64,000 nucleotides of DNA, taken from Mactromeris polynyma. Taxonomy: Eukaryota > Mollusca > Bivalvia > Venerida > Mactridae. How positions within the stretch are numbered: position 1 is the first letter of the stretch; every line of letters begins with the position of its first letter. The notes under the pieces were generated by a model. It did not search any database. It was not told the origin of the DNA and worked only from the letters and a program-made list of their open reading frames with translations. Below, in pieces: positions 21,401 to 36,400 of this stretch. Both the position numbers and the translations under genes were made by a program. The stretch is taken from the NCBI GenBank assembly GCA_032209605.1, contig JASFXZ010000010.1, positions 8,391,385 through 8,455,384 of the forward strand. The letters are read 5' to 3'.

Positions 21401-24400
21401 TTTGTAAAGTTTCGTACTTCGGAATTTACATTGTACTGTTATACAATTGTGTACCAGTGTAATAAATCTACTTATTCTTATCTTTGAATGTGTGCATTAA
21501 TTTCAAATGAGATATATTAACCTTTATAGTTTTATGTTTATTGTCATATGAATTTTGGCTCCTTAATGTATTTAATTTCAATTAAAGATCAGTTAAAATA
21601 TATGAAAGTAGGTTACATGATATGCATTAATACTTTTAACTAACTACTTACAGCTTGTGACAGACAGAATCCAGGTACCATTCACCAGGTACAGAAATTA
21701 CAGGACTGTATTTCTATACTGTTCACATTTCATCGTCTTCCCATTGATGACAAAGAATTCAGAAGCAAACTGCAAATCTGGACAGAAAGAATGGTGTGAT
21801 GTTTATATTTATTGCCTTAAACTTGTAGTTTGCAGTGCTATTTGACTGTATGTTTCTTAGTATTGTGGGGAAAAACAAATAGTTATTTCATCAAAACAAA
21901 TTATTATTTCGTAAAAACAACGTAAATATGTAAATATCAATTATTATTTTGTATGGCAGTGTACTCGGGTGAGCGATATAGGACCATCATGGCCCTCTTG
22001 TTCCTATAACTATTTAATTATGTATTCAATTATTTAAATTTCTACATAAGAACACAAAGTAATCTAAAAATAATCATAAAATAATCATAAAATAATCATA
22101 AAATAATCATAAAATAATCATGATTTCAGCCCATTTTTGGCTTTAATCAATTAAACTATGATTAAAGTAATCAGAAAAATGCATGATTAATGAATAAGCC
22201 TGATTACTGGGATATATTAATCGATTATTAATCATTATGATTATTTTTTATGATTACCCCATGTCTGTTTGGGATTCCACCAACATTTTACATAGAAAAT
22301 CTGTTGCTGCATGTTTCTCATGTTGATCATATTAATATTGTTTAAGTTGTTTGAACTCTTAATTGGGTTCATTGATTTAAACTTTATATACATTTATGCT
22401 ATTCATTTTAATTTCACTCACAAAATCAGGTGATATCAGTTGTATAAAACTTAATTTAGTGCATTAATCAGGCATTATATTATTTTCATTTATACTTTAG
22501 GTCTCTACTCTGTTACGTATTGGGACATTTGAAGACCACCTGTATATCCTGAATCATTTCATGAGATGTCCTGCGGGCGTTGGTTCATGGGCGGCACGTT
22601 TTGTACAAGTTCCGTCCATTCCAAGTAATGAAGAGTTCTCTCCCTTGATGTTTGGCAATACTAACCTTGATCATGTTATCACTGGATTATCAACAGTGTT
22701 GATACCTACAAGGTACACAGATTTACCTATCTTATTGTTACACAATTTGCTTCAAAGACAGCACAGTATTTTTGCAACATTTTCATCAGTTTGACCAGAC
22801 CAGTATTTGCTCTGATGACTGTGTTTCTTATGAGTAGTTAAACCGAATTCAGGTATTGTAAAGACCATAGAAGAATCTAGTCCATCGCAGGATTTGAACC
22901 AATGATCTCCTGCTCAGCAGTTTAGTATCCTCAGGGCTCTCAGTAGAACTTCAAAACAGGGAGATGTTTTTGTGATTTTAGAGAGAAATTACCGCATTTT
23001 CACTCTGTTTTAGGCATCTTTTATATGAAAACTTCTCCCTCAGTACAAATAAGGGAGAAATCAGATCATTTTGGGAGACTATCTCTCCCATTTATCCCTC
23101 TAGTGAGAGTCCTGATCCTACCCCTACACCTGTCGCATCTATTGAGTAAGGAATTAGTTTATTGTGAAATGACAAGAGGGAGATTATTAACTCTTTAACC
23201 AGGTTTTCAATGTCGAAAATGCTGTTTATAAGATTGGAGATAGGATGTGGTGGTGGGCGGCAGCAATCACAGTGTTTTTGCTCAATAACATTAATTCAGA
23301 TTGACCAAACTTGGTGGGTAACAAGCTTGTGTGGAGACCTACCTTTGGATTGTATTTGGACATGCTCAGGTCAAGTTCAAGGTCACTATGGCAAGAAAGA
23401 AGATAAATGGGAAACACTTGATTATGTTTTTGCACAGTATTACATGTGTAGCTTGATTTAATTCTTAAACACTTACTATGAATTGACTTGTACCACCTAT
23501 AGTTTACTTTTCCTGGTGGCACTGTTTTCTTTAGATTGCTATTAATCACAAATTTTCAAACAAGTCTAGATTTTGGATACCTGTTATAGAGAACTGCTCT
23601 GTAATTTTAACGTAATTTATATTTCAGTCATCGTAGTGAGTTTCTATGTAAGATGCAGAAAGTTTTGACCACAGGGAAAGATAACAAGAGTCTGTCCTGG
23701 GTGATGGTCGATTCTGATGGTGAAGAGGTAGGGAGTGTATTTGAATTACAGGCTTAATTTTACCATCTAGAATTGTAGTATTTTTCAGCTGTTTGTCTTG
23801 CCATATTTATTTATGCTTGACCTTAAAACCCATTATCTAACAGCCTTGGGCTGAGGCCATGAATTTCATTATGAGATCGGTCTCAAACTCAGGCTTCTTA
23901 CTGGTTAGTTCTGAGCACAATCTTAACCTGACCAATGGCTAGGGTGCATCCTGAAATTTGGCTCCAACTTCCCCAATATTCTCTTGGACCAAGGTCTGGT
24001 CCAGTAGCTGTAACCAATTATTCTTATCATAGATTTTACTTATTCATATCTAGGTTAATTAAATCTTTCTATGTCTTGTTTATACGTAGATAGGCTAGTT
24101 AGTTTTCACCCCTTGGTATGAGCAGTCCAGTTTCATGGAATATTCTGCTCAATCTTCTAAATTGATTTTAATATCAAGAAACTCATGTAAATTTGTTTAA
24201 AATTATATTTGTTTAATTGTATGGGCCTTTTTACGTATTTTCCTGTAGGATGAGGATCCACAGAGTAATTGGATGTACTTGCATGAGAACGATGTTGTTG
24301 CTGTGCTCAAACAGTTTCCGCTGGCTGCTGTTTTTAAACACATATTTTTTATCGTCCGATCAGATACCGGAGGTAAATACATTACAATGTTTCTCTGACT

Positions 24401-27400
24401 GTATTGGCTATAGGAATAGACTAGTTCTTCTATAATGTTAAAATGTCCATTTATGCTATATCTCATTATAATGTTCCAGATCTTTTTGTTCATATGGCCA
24501 AAATTTGAAAAAAGTGTTTCCTGTGTACTTATCTTAGGGCTTGCTTCAAAAAATGCCCAAACCAAGAGGTTTTTAAACCTTAATCTAGGAAAGTATAGTT
24601 AAACTCTTGCTTGTGCTAGTAATTTAAAAATTAATCTGCCTAGTATTCTTACCCTGCTACACATAGTAGGGTTGGGAGACAGTAAACAAGACTTCTTTAA
24701 AGACTCCATTACCAGCATGTCATGTTTTTATTATTGGTTAATATTGGTTTGCACATGTCGGTCAGTCAGTCCGTCCGTCCGTCCGTCCGTAACCTTTTCG
24801 TTTCCGATCAATAACTCAAGAATCAGACCTATCATCCTCAAACTTGGTCCACACATTCATCTTGGGTAGCAGAGGAACCCTATATAATTTGATATTACTT
24901 GAAACAAAAAAAATCTTCTGACTGTTTGATCAACATCAAAACATTTTCCAGTTAATTTCCAACCATTTTACATTATTTATTTCAGCATCTTATGTGTATG
25001 ATATCAGGAAGACGTCAGAATCAACGATGTATCGTATGTTTGCATTTGCAACTTGTCTCATCAGAATACTAGGAAATGGACTAAAAACCTACAATATGGC
25101 TCGATATAGACAGTTGAATAAAAGGCTTGGTAAAATGATCAGGTCTGTGTCCTTGGGTTGTTTTTATCTTTCATCCACTCATTTACATTACTTTTATGAT
25201 GTGTGTTATCACTAGTATATTGCCATTATGATGTGTGTGTTATCACTAGTATATTGCCATTATGATGTGTCACCTGATTCCTGTGAACATGGTTATGAAT
25301 TGTTGTGTGAATGTCATGTTGAGCATTTTCACTTGTTATTTTTAGTTGTAAAAGTGCTTACTGTATTATATGAGTGCCGCTGTACGATTTCCAACCTCTT
25401 CTTTAAGTGACGTCATTACCAGAAAACGTCACATGTGACATCTCCATGTACTGACAATATTTGCCCCATATGGCAATATGAAAACAAAGTGACCATATGC
25501 AGTAAATATTGTTTCCTGCTTGCACATAGTGACATCACGTGACGTTTTCTTGAAAGGACGTCACTTACAGAAGAGATTGTAAATCCCATAGCAGCACTAA
25601 TATGTTCATTCATAATCATGCTGATGTCCTTTACACTTATATTCAGACAAGTTTCCTTAATTGAGTGCTGAAGTGTAGTTGCTTGTATATACACTTAAAT
25701 ACTTCTACTTGGTAACTGTCTATGTTTTCAAAATAAATTTTATGTAATGGAAATTGACACATCAAAAAAGTAAACACCAGAAACATAAGATGTCCATTTT
25801 GAACAGTGCTTCATTGTAAACTTTACAAATGTGATAAAGTAATGTGTTGTAACTTACTATTTCAGACAATGTGTTCAGTTTGTATCAGATCATTGGAAGA
25901 CTTTTGCAGATTCCAACCATGGTATTCTACATTCACAAGCTCTACAGAAACTACAGGTTGAATATGATGCATTCTTCTTGAGAGCTGTTAACTACATACA
26001 TACATCACAGAGGTAATATTTGGTACTAGAAATACATATTCAAGATTTTGTTGATTTATGGACCAATGATTATCAATTACAAATAGATAAATTTGTTGTG
26101 AACTAATGATATGTATATTTGTTATCTTATTTCTATGGTAAGATGCTGAGAAAAACAGCATACTCAGGGGAACAAGAGATGTTTATAAAACATTATGCCC
26201 CTTTGACCTTGTGACCCCAAAATCAATAGGGTTCCTCTGCTACCCAAGATGAACGTGTGCACCAAGTTTAAGGATGATAGGTCAAGGGGTTCTTGAGTTA
26301 TTGATCCGAAATAAAAGATTGCGGACCGACCAAGGGATATACCGACTGACCGACTTGCAAACCAATATGCCCTCTCTTCTTCAAGGGGGGCATAAAACAA
26401 AATACATGAGTATTCAGTTTTTGAATGTATTTAATGTACATTACAGGTTCGTTTCTGGCAGTTTCTTTGTACTGGGCAGGTTTATTTAGTTTATTGTATG
26501 CATATGTGATTTATGTGTATTTCAGATTAGGGTCCTGGCAGTTTATAGCAGATATGCCATTTGCCAATATCTCCAAGGACACGATGTGGAAAATATTGTG
26601 GTTGTTACATCAAGGCCAAGGTCAATCATTTGACCTTAATGCCATTCCAAGTGCCAGAGACTGTGTTGAATATGTGAAACGTAAGTTTTTTTCACTGTAG
26701 ATTAACTGAAACAGTTAATTAGTTAGATAGGGAAAACTATGATAGCGAGACAGATGTAAAAAGGAGTTGGATGGGGTAACTTTTGATAGAGAGACAGAGG
26801 GAAAAAAAGAGTTGGATGGGGTAAAAGAGGGAGAGACAAAGGGAGATACTGGGAAAGTCAGAGGATTGAGAGTCACAAACATTTTCTATATCTGTCATAG
26901 GCAATGTAAGATTACATTTCTGCAGTGTTATGGTTTCGATATATTGGGAAATACTTACCATTCGCAGAAACCAGTGTTTATAGTAAGAACCATGAGAGTT
27001 AGAAAATGTTCATGAAGATTCATATATAAGCCATGTAAAATTGTCTTGTTCCAAGTAATTCACTGGTTATACTGAAGTTTTTGACTTCATTGTTTAAAAT
27101 TGTTTTCTTATCCACTAATATGATAAGCCAATTGTGTAATTATTTTGTGATGCATACTTTTTATGCTGTACATGTAATACAGACAATTTTATAAAATCAA
27201 GTGAATACTTTTATTTTACATCTATTTTAAAGCAAGTTCTTACAACTTATACTATTCACTCTTGATGGCTGTTTCCTGAGTTACTAAGCAGTATTATTAC
27301 CTGATTCCTTATACAAATCCGTTATTTTTTGCTGTTTTACATGAAAGCTATCAATTTGTCTTGGATTGAACTATTCCCCGGTCAACAGTATGAACTGTTT

Positions 27401-30400
27401 CCCTCAGGCGCTATGAAGTCATTGGAATTTCCAAATTTTATTTTTAGACGGCATATCATTAACGTTCGGTCGTTACCATATTTGATTCGCGATTTTGATC
27501 AGGTAATAAAACATTTATTTCATGGTTATTTGGGTAACAGTCAAAACTGTTGTACCTTGGTGTCGGGACAACAGTTTTGACTGTTACCCAAATAAGCATG
27601 AAATAACTGTAATATATTGCCAAATAGGACAATTTATAGTTACCATTATATTTCTTCATCATTTTTTAAATATTTAATCCGGTTATCTCACTTTGTTATT
27701 TGCAGAATTCTTTATTAGTCAGGGTAATGCTCTCTTTGTAATGTCTGTGTTGTGAATCATCTAAGAAATCTTTGTTTTCATTAGTAAAATAAAATTTCCA
27801 AAACAGCTACTTATTTATTGTATACGTTAAAGCCTATGGTATTTTTATAAATGCTGACTTTATTTTGATTTGAGTTATATCAATGGCTTCTTGGAATTTT
27901 GCTTTTTTTATTGTGAGGCTTTGTGCGATGATTTTATAAACTTGGACTTTACAGTACATTCTTCGATTATTTTACCAATATGTTAACGCTTTACTCCAAA
28001 GTTACGCCTCTACCGCATCTCCTTGCAAACGCCAAATCATACCTCTACCATATCTCAATGCAAATGCCGAATCACGCCTCTGACTTTCTAGTACAAATTT
28101 ATTCATTTTTTGCATAAAAATCGGGCATTTTAATTTTTTCTAATGAAAAGATTACTCTTTTTTTAGTTAAAGCATATAAAAAAATATTGGGTTACTGTAA
28201 AAAGTTTTTGCATAAACAGTATTTAAAAAATCACAGGTAGCGATTTTAGTCTGCTTATGCGGAAGTATAATTTCTTCACAGGCAAGGGTAAGTTTCCTAT
28301 AAATGTTCACAAGTATCATATATTTAACAATTTTCAATTACAGTAGTGAACCTTGGATCTAATCTTCTGTCGAGGGTGTGGATAATGAATTGCAAAAAAA
28401 TAGGCATCTACCAATCAAATTAATTAAACCACAAGAAAATTAATAAATTAATGTCAATTACCATTTCATGTGAGAACACAGAAATTGATTAAACATAGGC
28501 ACTCTAGTTAACAAAAAAATTCCTAAACCTTTTTTGAGATAAACACCTAGCATATGTATACTTCAAATTATTATTCCTGTATCTTCAATAATTGTTAACC
28601 CACAATAATAATATTTACATTATTATACAGAAAACTTCATTCCCTACAACTTTTATTATCATGAAAAAATGATTAGACCAATACTTTTTACACTGTTATT
28701 TCATGTTGAAATATACAGGTGTCAATCACTAATTATTTTCCAATAATCTGTATGGAGATGGATAGATGTGACTAGTCTCTTATCAGGATACTGTAGGTGA
28801 AAAGGTTAGAGGTCTATGGAGTAAAAGGTTAACTTAGTGGATACATTTTCAGAAACACATTGATGTAAAATTACATTGCACTGGCTTTTCACTTAGTTCA
28901 TCTATAAGAGTTTGGGTCTAAGTTCTATTGATATATTTTTTTTATATAAAACATTTTCATCACATAATTAACTTGTAGTCGGTTGACACTGACTGAATTG
29001 TAATCGTCATATCTTTATTTCTCAACATTGCCGATTCAGTCCTTTGTAACATTAAACATTCATTTTCACCAATCTTGTGGTCAAAGATAATGGTATGTAC
29101 CACACCACTAATACATTTAACTTATTATACTCCCAGATATGAAATTCCTGTGCTATTTTGGTGTTTGTGACTGCATTTCATGCTGAGCTATCTTGTTGAA
29201 TAACAAAGAGTAATTTAAATTTTGCCTTGCAGATCCATCATGTAGAAGTCAGTTGTCAGACTTACTACAGCGTGTACCTGCATCAGAAGGTGTTTACCTA
29301 CTCAATACAATGACTACTATGACAGAAAGTTGTACAACTGCTGATATTGAATTCATAGAAACTGTTACCATGGCAGTTTTTGAGGTTTGTATTAGTTTAC
29401 TTATATTCTTATGTGAGATTTGGTGTTCTGTAGCTATAATGAAAATTTCATTCTTGTCAATGGACAGAACAAGGATGGAAGCAAAACAAATATGTCTGCT
29501 TCCCTGTTTATTTGCAGATAGATCAGTTTTGTTTTCATCTTTTGACAGGCACTTTGTAATGTTTGTTTAATTTCAAAAACCGATGACTTTTTGTGAGAAA
29601 ATACTATTGGAAACTTAAAAGTGGTGTCATTTTAGCACAATAACTGCTTTAGTACAATTCATGTAAGACATGAAAATGCTGGTGCCAAATACATGTGTAC
29701 ATCTCGAATTATTCAAGAAATTTCTCATGAATTTGTTTGTAACTTTTCCACAGGTTTCTTACATATGTCCTGAAACAAGAGATGTTTGTTCCAAGATTGG
29801 TAGAGAATTGTTATCAGCTGTAGTGACCTGTCATCCATTTATGATGTCTGTACTTACACAGAAAGTCCATGAATATATGGATAAGTTAGGACAGGTAAAT
29901 TTTGTATTTTCAATCATTGAAATTTGCGTAGGTTCTATAATCCAAGTAGGCACATAACAAGGGCCACAACTGAAGGGTTCTATGAACTAGACAAGTGACA
30001 TAACGAGGGCCACAACTGAAGGGTTCTATGAACCAGGCAAGTGACATAACGAGGGCCACAACTGAAGGGTTCTATGAACCAGACAAGTGACATAACGAGG
30101 GCCACAACTGAAGGGTTCTATGAACAAGGCAAGTGACATAACGATAGCCACAACTGAAGGGTTCTATGAACCAGACAAGTGACATAACGAGGGCCACAAC
30201 TGAAGGGTTCTATGAACCAGACAAGTGACATAACGAGGGCCACAACTGAAGGGTTCTATGAACCAGACAAGTGACATAACGAGGGCCACAACTGAAGGGT
30301 TCTATGAACCAGACAAGTGACATAACGAGGGCCGCAACTGAAGGGTTCTATGAACCAGACAAGTGACATAACGAGGGCCACAACTGAAGGGTTCTATGAA

Positions 30401-33400
30401 CCAGACAAGTGACATAACGAGGGCCACAACTGAAGGGTTCTATGAACCAGACAAGTGACATAACGAGGGCCACAACTGAAGGGTTCTATGAACCAGACAA
30501 GTGACATAACGAGGGCCACAACTGAAGGGTTCTATGAACCAGACAAGTGACATAACGAGGGCCACAACTGAAGGGTTCTATGAACCAGACAAGTGACATA
30601 ACGAGGGCCACAACTGAAGGGTTCTATGAACCAGGCAAGTGACATAACGTTGGCCACAACTGAAGGGTTCTATGAACCAGGCAAGGGACATAACGTTGGC
30701 CACAACTGAAGGGTTCTATGAACCAGGCAAGTGACATAACGTTGGCCACAACTGAAGGGTTCTATGAACCAGGCAAGTGACATAACGTTGGCCACAACTG
30801 AAGGGTTCTATGAACCAGGCAAGGGACATAACAAGGGCCACAACTGAAGGGTTCTATGAACCAGGTAAGTGGCATCACGAGGGCCAAAAATGAGGGGATC
30901 TATGATCCAGAAAGGCACATAGCAAGGGTCACAACTGAGAAGAAGGGGTTGGAGGCATTCTCCCCAGAAAAATCATGGTCAATGATTTTGCATTTTAAGA
31001 AGTTGTACAATGGAATTCAAGAATCCATTTCCTCCAGTATAAATGTAGATCACTATCATGTTCATCAGTGTATATAAATTCAAAGATTTTCATGTGAACT
31101 GTTAGGTTTAAAAACTTCAAATATTTAGGCAATTAATAAATCTGTTTTGTTTCACTTATGTGACCTGTTTATGTAGTCAGTAAGCACAGTTTGGTATTAA
31201 TATTGGTTTGATAAGTTGTACATGTACTCTTGTTGACTTAATGCTGTTGTTTTCTGGTCCACAGATGGGTTTATACCTGTATAAAGGTATTTCTATGGAA
31301 ACATGGCTTCCTACTGATGATGACCTGGTTATAGTACGTCAGTGGCTTCTCAACACAAACTTATCATCTCCAGAAAATCTTATGGCTCAACAAATCCTGA
31401 GTAATATAAACTGGGGTCGTTCACCCAGGGTGAGTATGAGTGGAGTTATATGCGTTTATTTCCAGAACTGTGGAACTTCTTAGCAAAGTTTAGGCAAATG
31501 AATACATTGTTGTCACATCTACAATATTGACCTCCCTTGTTCTGAATTGTTGGCCATTTTGATTGCCAAATTTCCTTAAAGTTTATTGGGAATATAATGT
31601 AAATGATGATAAACTAATCCGATATAAAAGAAATAACTTATTCATTATGCTCATGTGGGCATTTGGCTCAGTAAGTTGAAGAATAAGTTGTTGTCACAAA
31701 TTCTGATGGTATTTTCTCAATTATCACATATTTGGAAATTACTCGTATAAGTGCTTATCAGTTTTGCCTATCAAAATGGCCGACAGTTAAGAACAAGGGA
31801 GGTAAATATTGTAGGATGTGGGAACTATGTATTGTTAGGCAGAAAACATGTTTTTAATTTCTAATAATGATTGAATCACAAAATCATTTGTAATATAAAA
31901 TATCATTTCATGTTGAAACATTTTAGCTGTTTGTAAACATGTATGCATAAGAAATGATCAGCGATATAATTGTCAGTTGATTTTCTAGGGGATATTATTC
32001 TTAACTATCGTAATCTTAATGATTTTCAGTGGGCTTAATTTTGATATTTTCTACATTGTATAAGCAAGTATTAGTGCCATGATACCAGAGTTTGTCGGCT
32101 AGTATCAGACTGAAAAAAAAATTTCTTTGCTGATGTGAGTATATCCTATTTATTCTACATGAAGGGAATTTTTATGTAACATTTTAGGTGATCAGACACA
32201 TTTGGTGAATGCTGAAATGTTATTTAATAATCAATGTTTTATTATTTCTGTCTAAGATATGATATATGTGTGCACTTTTCAGGGAGATCGATTGATGGTA
32301 CCGTGGAATATTCACAAACAAGCAGCTGTTCTTGTTGTAGAAGCTTATCAAAAATTCATATTTGGCAAACATTTAGGATCCATGATCATGGATGGTGTGA
32401 AACAGGTTAGTGGTTTTTGTATGATTTATAAAGAAGGGCCTCTCAATTTTCACATTATTACCATAGCGACTAAAGTACAATTCTCAGTTTGTTTATGTTC
32501 TGTAGTTTATTGTGTTAGCTTTAAACAAGAAATATCTTGAAAAATGATGGCGCAATTTGAAGGTTAAAATTTGTTATGCAACATTAAAAATACCGAGATG
32601 TTACAATTGCTGGTCATTCAAGATCCAAAATAGATTTCGGTAAATTCACCGAAATTCAGTCGATTTCGGTGAGGTAACGTACCCTTTATAGAAAGGTTAA
32701 CCAATCCGCGTCGATGTTACACACATTGTTCGGTTGAAGAGAAATTGCCTTGGTGGTGAACGTACGATTTGATTGGTTTGCACAACACTGACATGCAAAT
32801 AGCAATATCGTGTTAGTACGGCTATGCCGAAAAAAATGAGCATACATTGTGTAACTGCTATTTTATTGGACAGGTGCTTCACTGTAAATATTGATATTAA
32901 TATATGACTGTTTTTTGCATGTTGCATGACTGCAGCTGTATCTACCTTCATACAGTCACATACAGTAGTCTGACCTTTAATGTTAATTACATGTACATGT
33001 ATACAAATGTATCCTATTTTGTGATGGGTTTTCAAGTATTGGACATATAATTATAATTCATATGCATTTTCATGCAAAGTGTATTTTGGAAGAAAGTTAA
33101 TTATTGTATTTCTTGCAAGTAAATGTCAAATTCAGTGAAAGGATGTCATTCGTTTTAAATTTGTTTTTACATACATTAATTATAAATATTAATAATAATT
33201 TATTATAAATATGTAAGGCTGCAGTAAACAAAATGCAAAAATGAATCAAATAAAGCTTATATTCTTACATTCATTATTAACATTTAACATGTAATATTAT
33301 TGCAGGTGTCAGCTGTTGTCCAACAGTCACAAACATTAGAGCAAGAATTGAACACATGGTGCTGGGATTTGTTGCAGAAATTGTCGTTACATCGCGGTAG

Positions 33401-36400
33401 TTTACCGTGTGATGATAGAAGATTAGCAGACGGTTCTAGTGAAGTACCCAATGTGAATACTGATGATTCTCTTCTTCCACTGTCTAAGGGTATTAAAGAG
33501 AAGAATCCTGCTGCTTGCTATGTCACTTTGCTCCTTACCAAATATGGTCACAGGTATGTTTAGATCTTAACTATAGTATGGTGTTTTATTTCATTTGTAT
33601 ATTTTGCAATTGCATTTTTTTTAATGCAGCATCAGTGCATTGGTTGGATTTATTTGTTGTTTAGTAATATGATTGAGGGTGCGGCATTTATTTGCAGAGA
33701 TGAGACTTTTGATGACTGACATAGGTTTCATGTATAATGCTAGAATTTGAAATATAAGTAATCATGATATATCATGTAAAATTGAGAGCCTGTCAGGTTA
33801 GTTCAGTCAGTAGAGGGCTTGGCTGTCGATCAGAAAGTCATAGATTGGAAACCTGGGCTAATCGAAGATAATATGTACAGAATCATTAATTTTGCCTTCC
33901 ACCACTTATTCATGGGGAGAAGTTGCTTGTGAAAGATCAGGTTTGTACTGGTTAGTACTGGTTGGTAACCCAGGAACACTGACTAGGTCAACAGATTGCC
34001 ATACATTACTGACGTACTGTTGAATTACAGTGCCAAAACTATCAAACGCAACAGCCAAAATTTATTGTCTTTTGTTGGTAAAAAATTCAACAACTTTTAT
34101 CTATGTGAGCATGTAACCTGTAAAATCTAAATATTGAATTAAATGTTAACGTATAGGACAATATTAACTGAGCACTCATGGATATTCAAACATGTCTGTA
34201 ATTATTATTGGTGAAATATAAAGAACGACTTTCAATATGCAGTGTTTGTATGACTATTATGTGCCCTCTTGATGAGAACGATGACTGTACATGAAGAGAG
34301 AGTGGTAAATATTAATGAGTGCCTGTTTAATGTTGTCTGATAATACAGGCTTTCTGTTTTCATTCAGAAAAGTGGCATGCATTTTCTTTTATCAAATAAT
34401 AATATTCATGTTCTGTTACAGCATTGATACATTCCTGTCAGAAGGTATACACTTGCTAGAGGTGTTGTGTGCTCAAGGACTGTTCAAGCCAATGATAAAT
34501 GCTATATTTTACAACATGCCAATGTTTGTCGAAAATCAGAAGTCTATTATAGATAGCGTCAGGTAGGTGCCTGGATGTATGTTTATCATAATGTGTTTAG
34601 ATTTTAATATATTGTTAGCAACATCTTTTTTGGTTTGAGTGTTAACTGTTGTGGAAAAAGGTTATTGTTTTTATTAATTTTAGGTATTTACGTTGCCAGA
34701 ATATATTGATGGGTTGTTATATCAATGATACATTGTTTATTTGTTACTTGTGCTTTTTAAGATTCCAAGAAGTGTTACTGACCATTTTGCAAGCAGATGA
34801 ATCATACTACAGAACAGTTAAAGGATTATTGTCGTATGACTTCCCTGGACCTATCTTAAAACTGTTCTCATCCATGATCCAGGTATTAACTTATTTCATA
34901 TTTCTGGAAACAATTACTCCCCTAATGATGAATTAAACTTTAGTTTTAGTTGAGGAAATTCTAAACCCCTGTACACTATTAATTGCATAAACTTACCTTT
35001 ATCTTTTTTCATCATAGCATAGATGTATAAGTTAGTATTGAATGTCCTGTCTTTTGTTCATGGTAAATAAACTGTTTGAATAAAAAGTAGACACTTGCTG
35101 TATGTTTACTTTGATTAGAAATTATGTGTGTATTCAGATGGCTGATTATCACTGGGTAAATTTTTACTTGAATGTTTCATACATTCCATTTTGTTTTCAG
35201 GGTCAGATTGAGGTTACAAGTGGATCATCAGATGAGGCGATGTGTATGATAGTACGACTATGGGTCCACCTTTTGTTGAAGATTCCTAAATGGTATCAAG
35301 ATAGGTAATGTTTTATTTATCTCCTTGTCTAAATGCTGCTTGCACTTCATTGTTAAATGATAAATGATGTGTTTGACAGTAGTCAGTCTGATGTTGTCCT
35401 CTCCATACCCACACAATGGATTGTGTTGTAGCATTATTTTGTCAAGGTAATAAATAATCGCGATAGTTTATTGTTGTCTATTTTCAGCTGATACAATCTT
35501 TTCTTTTTAACTGAAAATACAACTTATTTATCCTAATCCCATTTGTATAAAGTTCCCAATGCAGTGATCTTGGTAAGCGATGCTTGTCGATTCCAATTAT
35601 GGTTTAATCTGAAGCTCACACAAACTGTTGGAATAAATTAGGATCACAATTTTATTCACTATATATACATTATATAAAAATACATTTAATTTATTTAAGA
35701 TCAATTGTGATGAAATGTCATCCCCCCGCCCAAATAAAAAGCAGGTACTGGTGTCTTATAAGGATGTGTCATTTTGACCTTCGCAGGGCTCAAACCAGAG
35801 CCTCAGGGTTGGGCAGCCAACCCTTATCCACAGCCTTAATGAGCACATGAGCTATTGAATAAATGCACAACAACTTGTTAATAATAATAAGTTATTTCAG
35901 AACATGCAGGGTATTGACAGCAGTAATGCTGGGAACAATTCAGCCTCGTAATGATTGCTTTCTGTTATTTTCTTGCAGAAACTGTTGTTGCCTTCTCGAT
36001 GATCTGATAAAAACAGCATTCACTCGCCAACCTGTTCTACATGCAGTGATTGAAATATTTACAGATAAATACAAGGTGTGTGTTAGTGTTATTGTGTTGT
36101 TGTACCTCCTGAGTTAGTGTCTTAATACATGTTTGAAATGCACACATACATATTTGTAATATGGTTAACATGACTTTGTTTAAAGCATGGTAACCATATT
36201 AAAAACATGCTTGTATGCACTGTGTCAGCTTTCTGTCTTCATATATTAATTTGGGGAAGTTGCTGGTACTGTTTGATAACCCTGGAACACAGGTGAAGTC
36301 AACTGACTGCTGTGCATAACTAAAATACTCATACAAAATGGTGTAACATACAATTACTTAATTAATTAATACCAAATAACTTTTGCCTTGCCCATGCATT

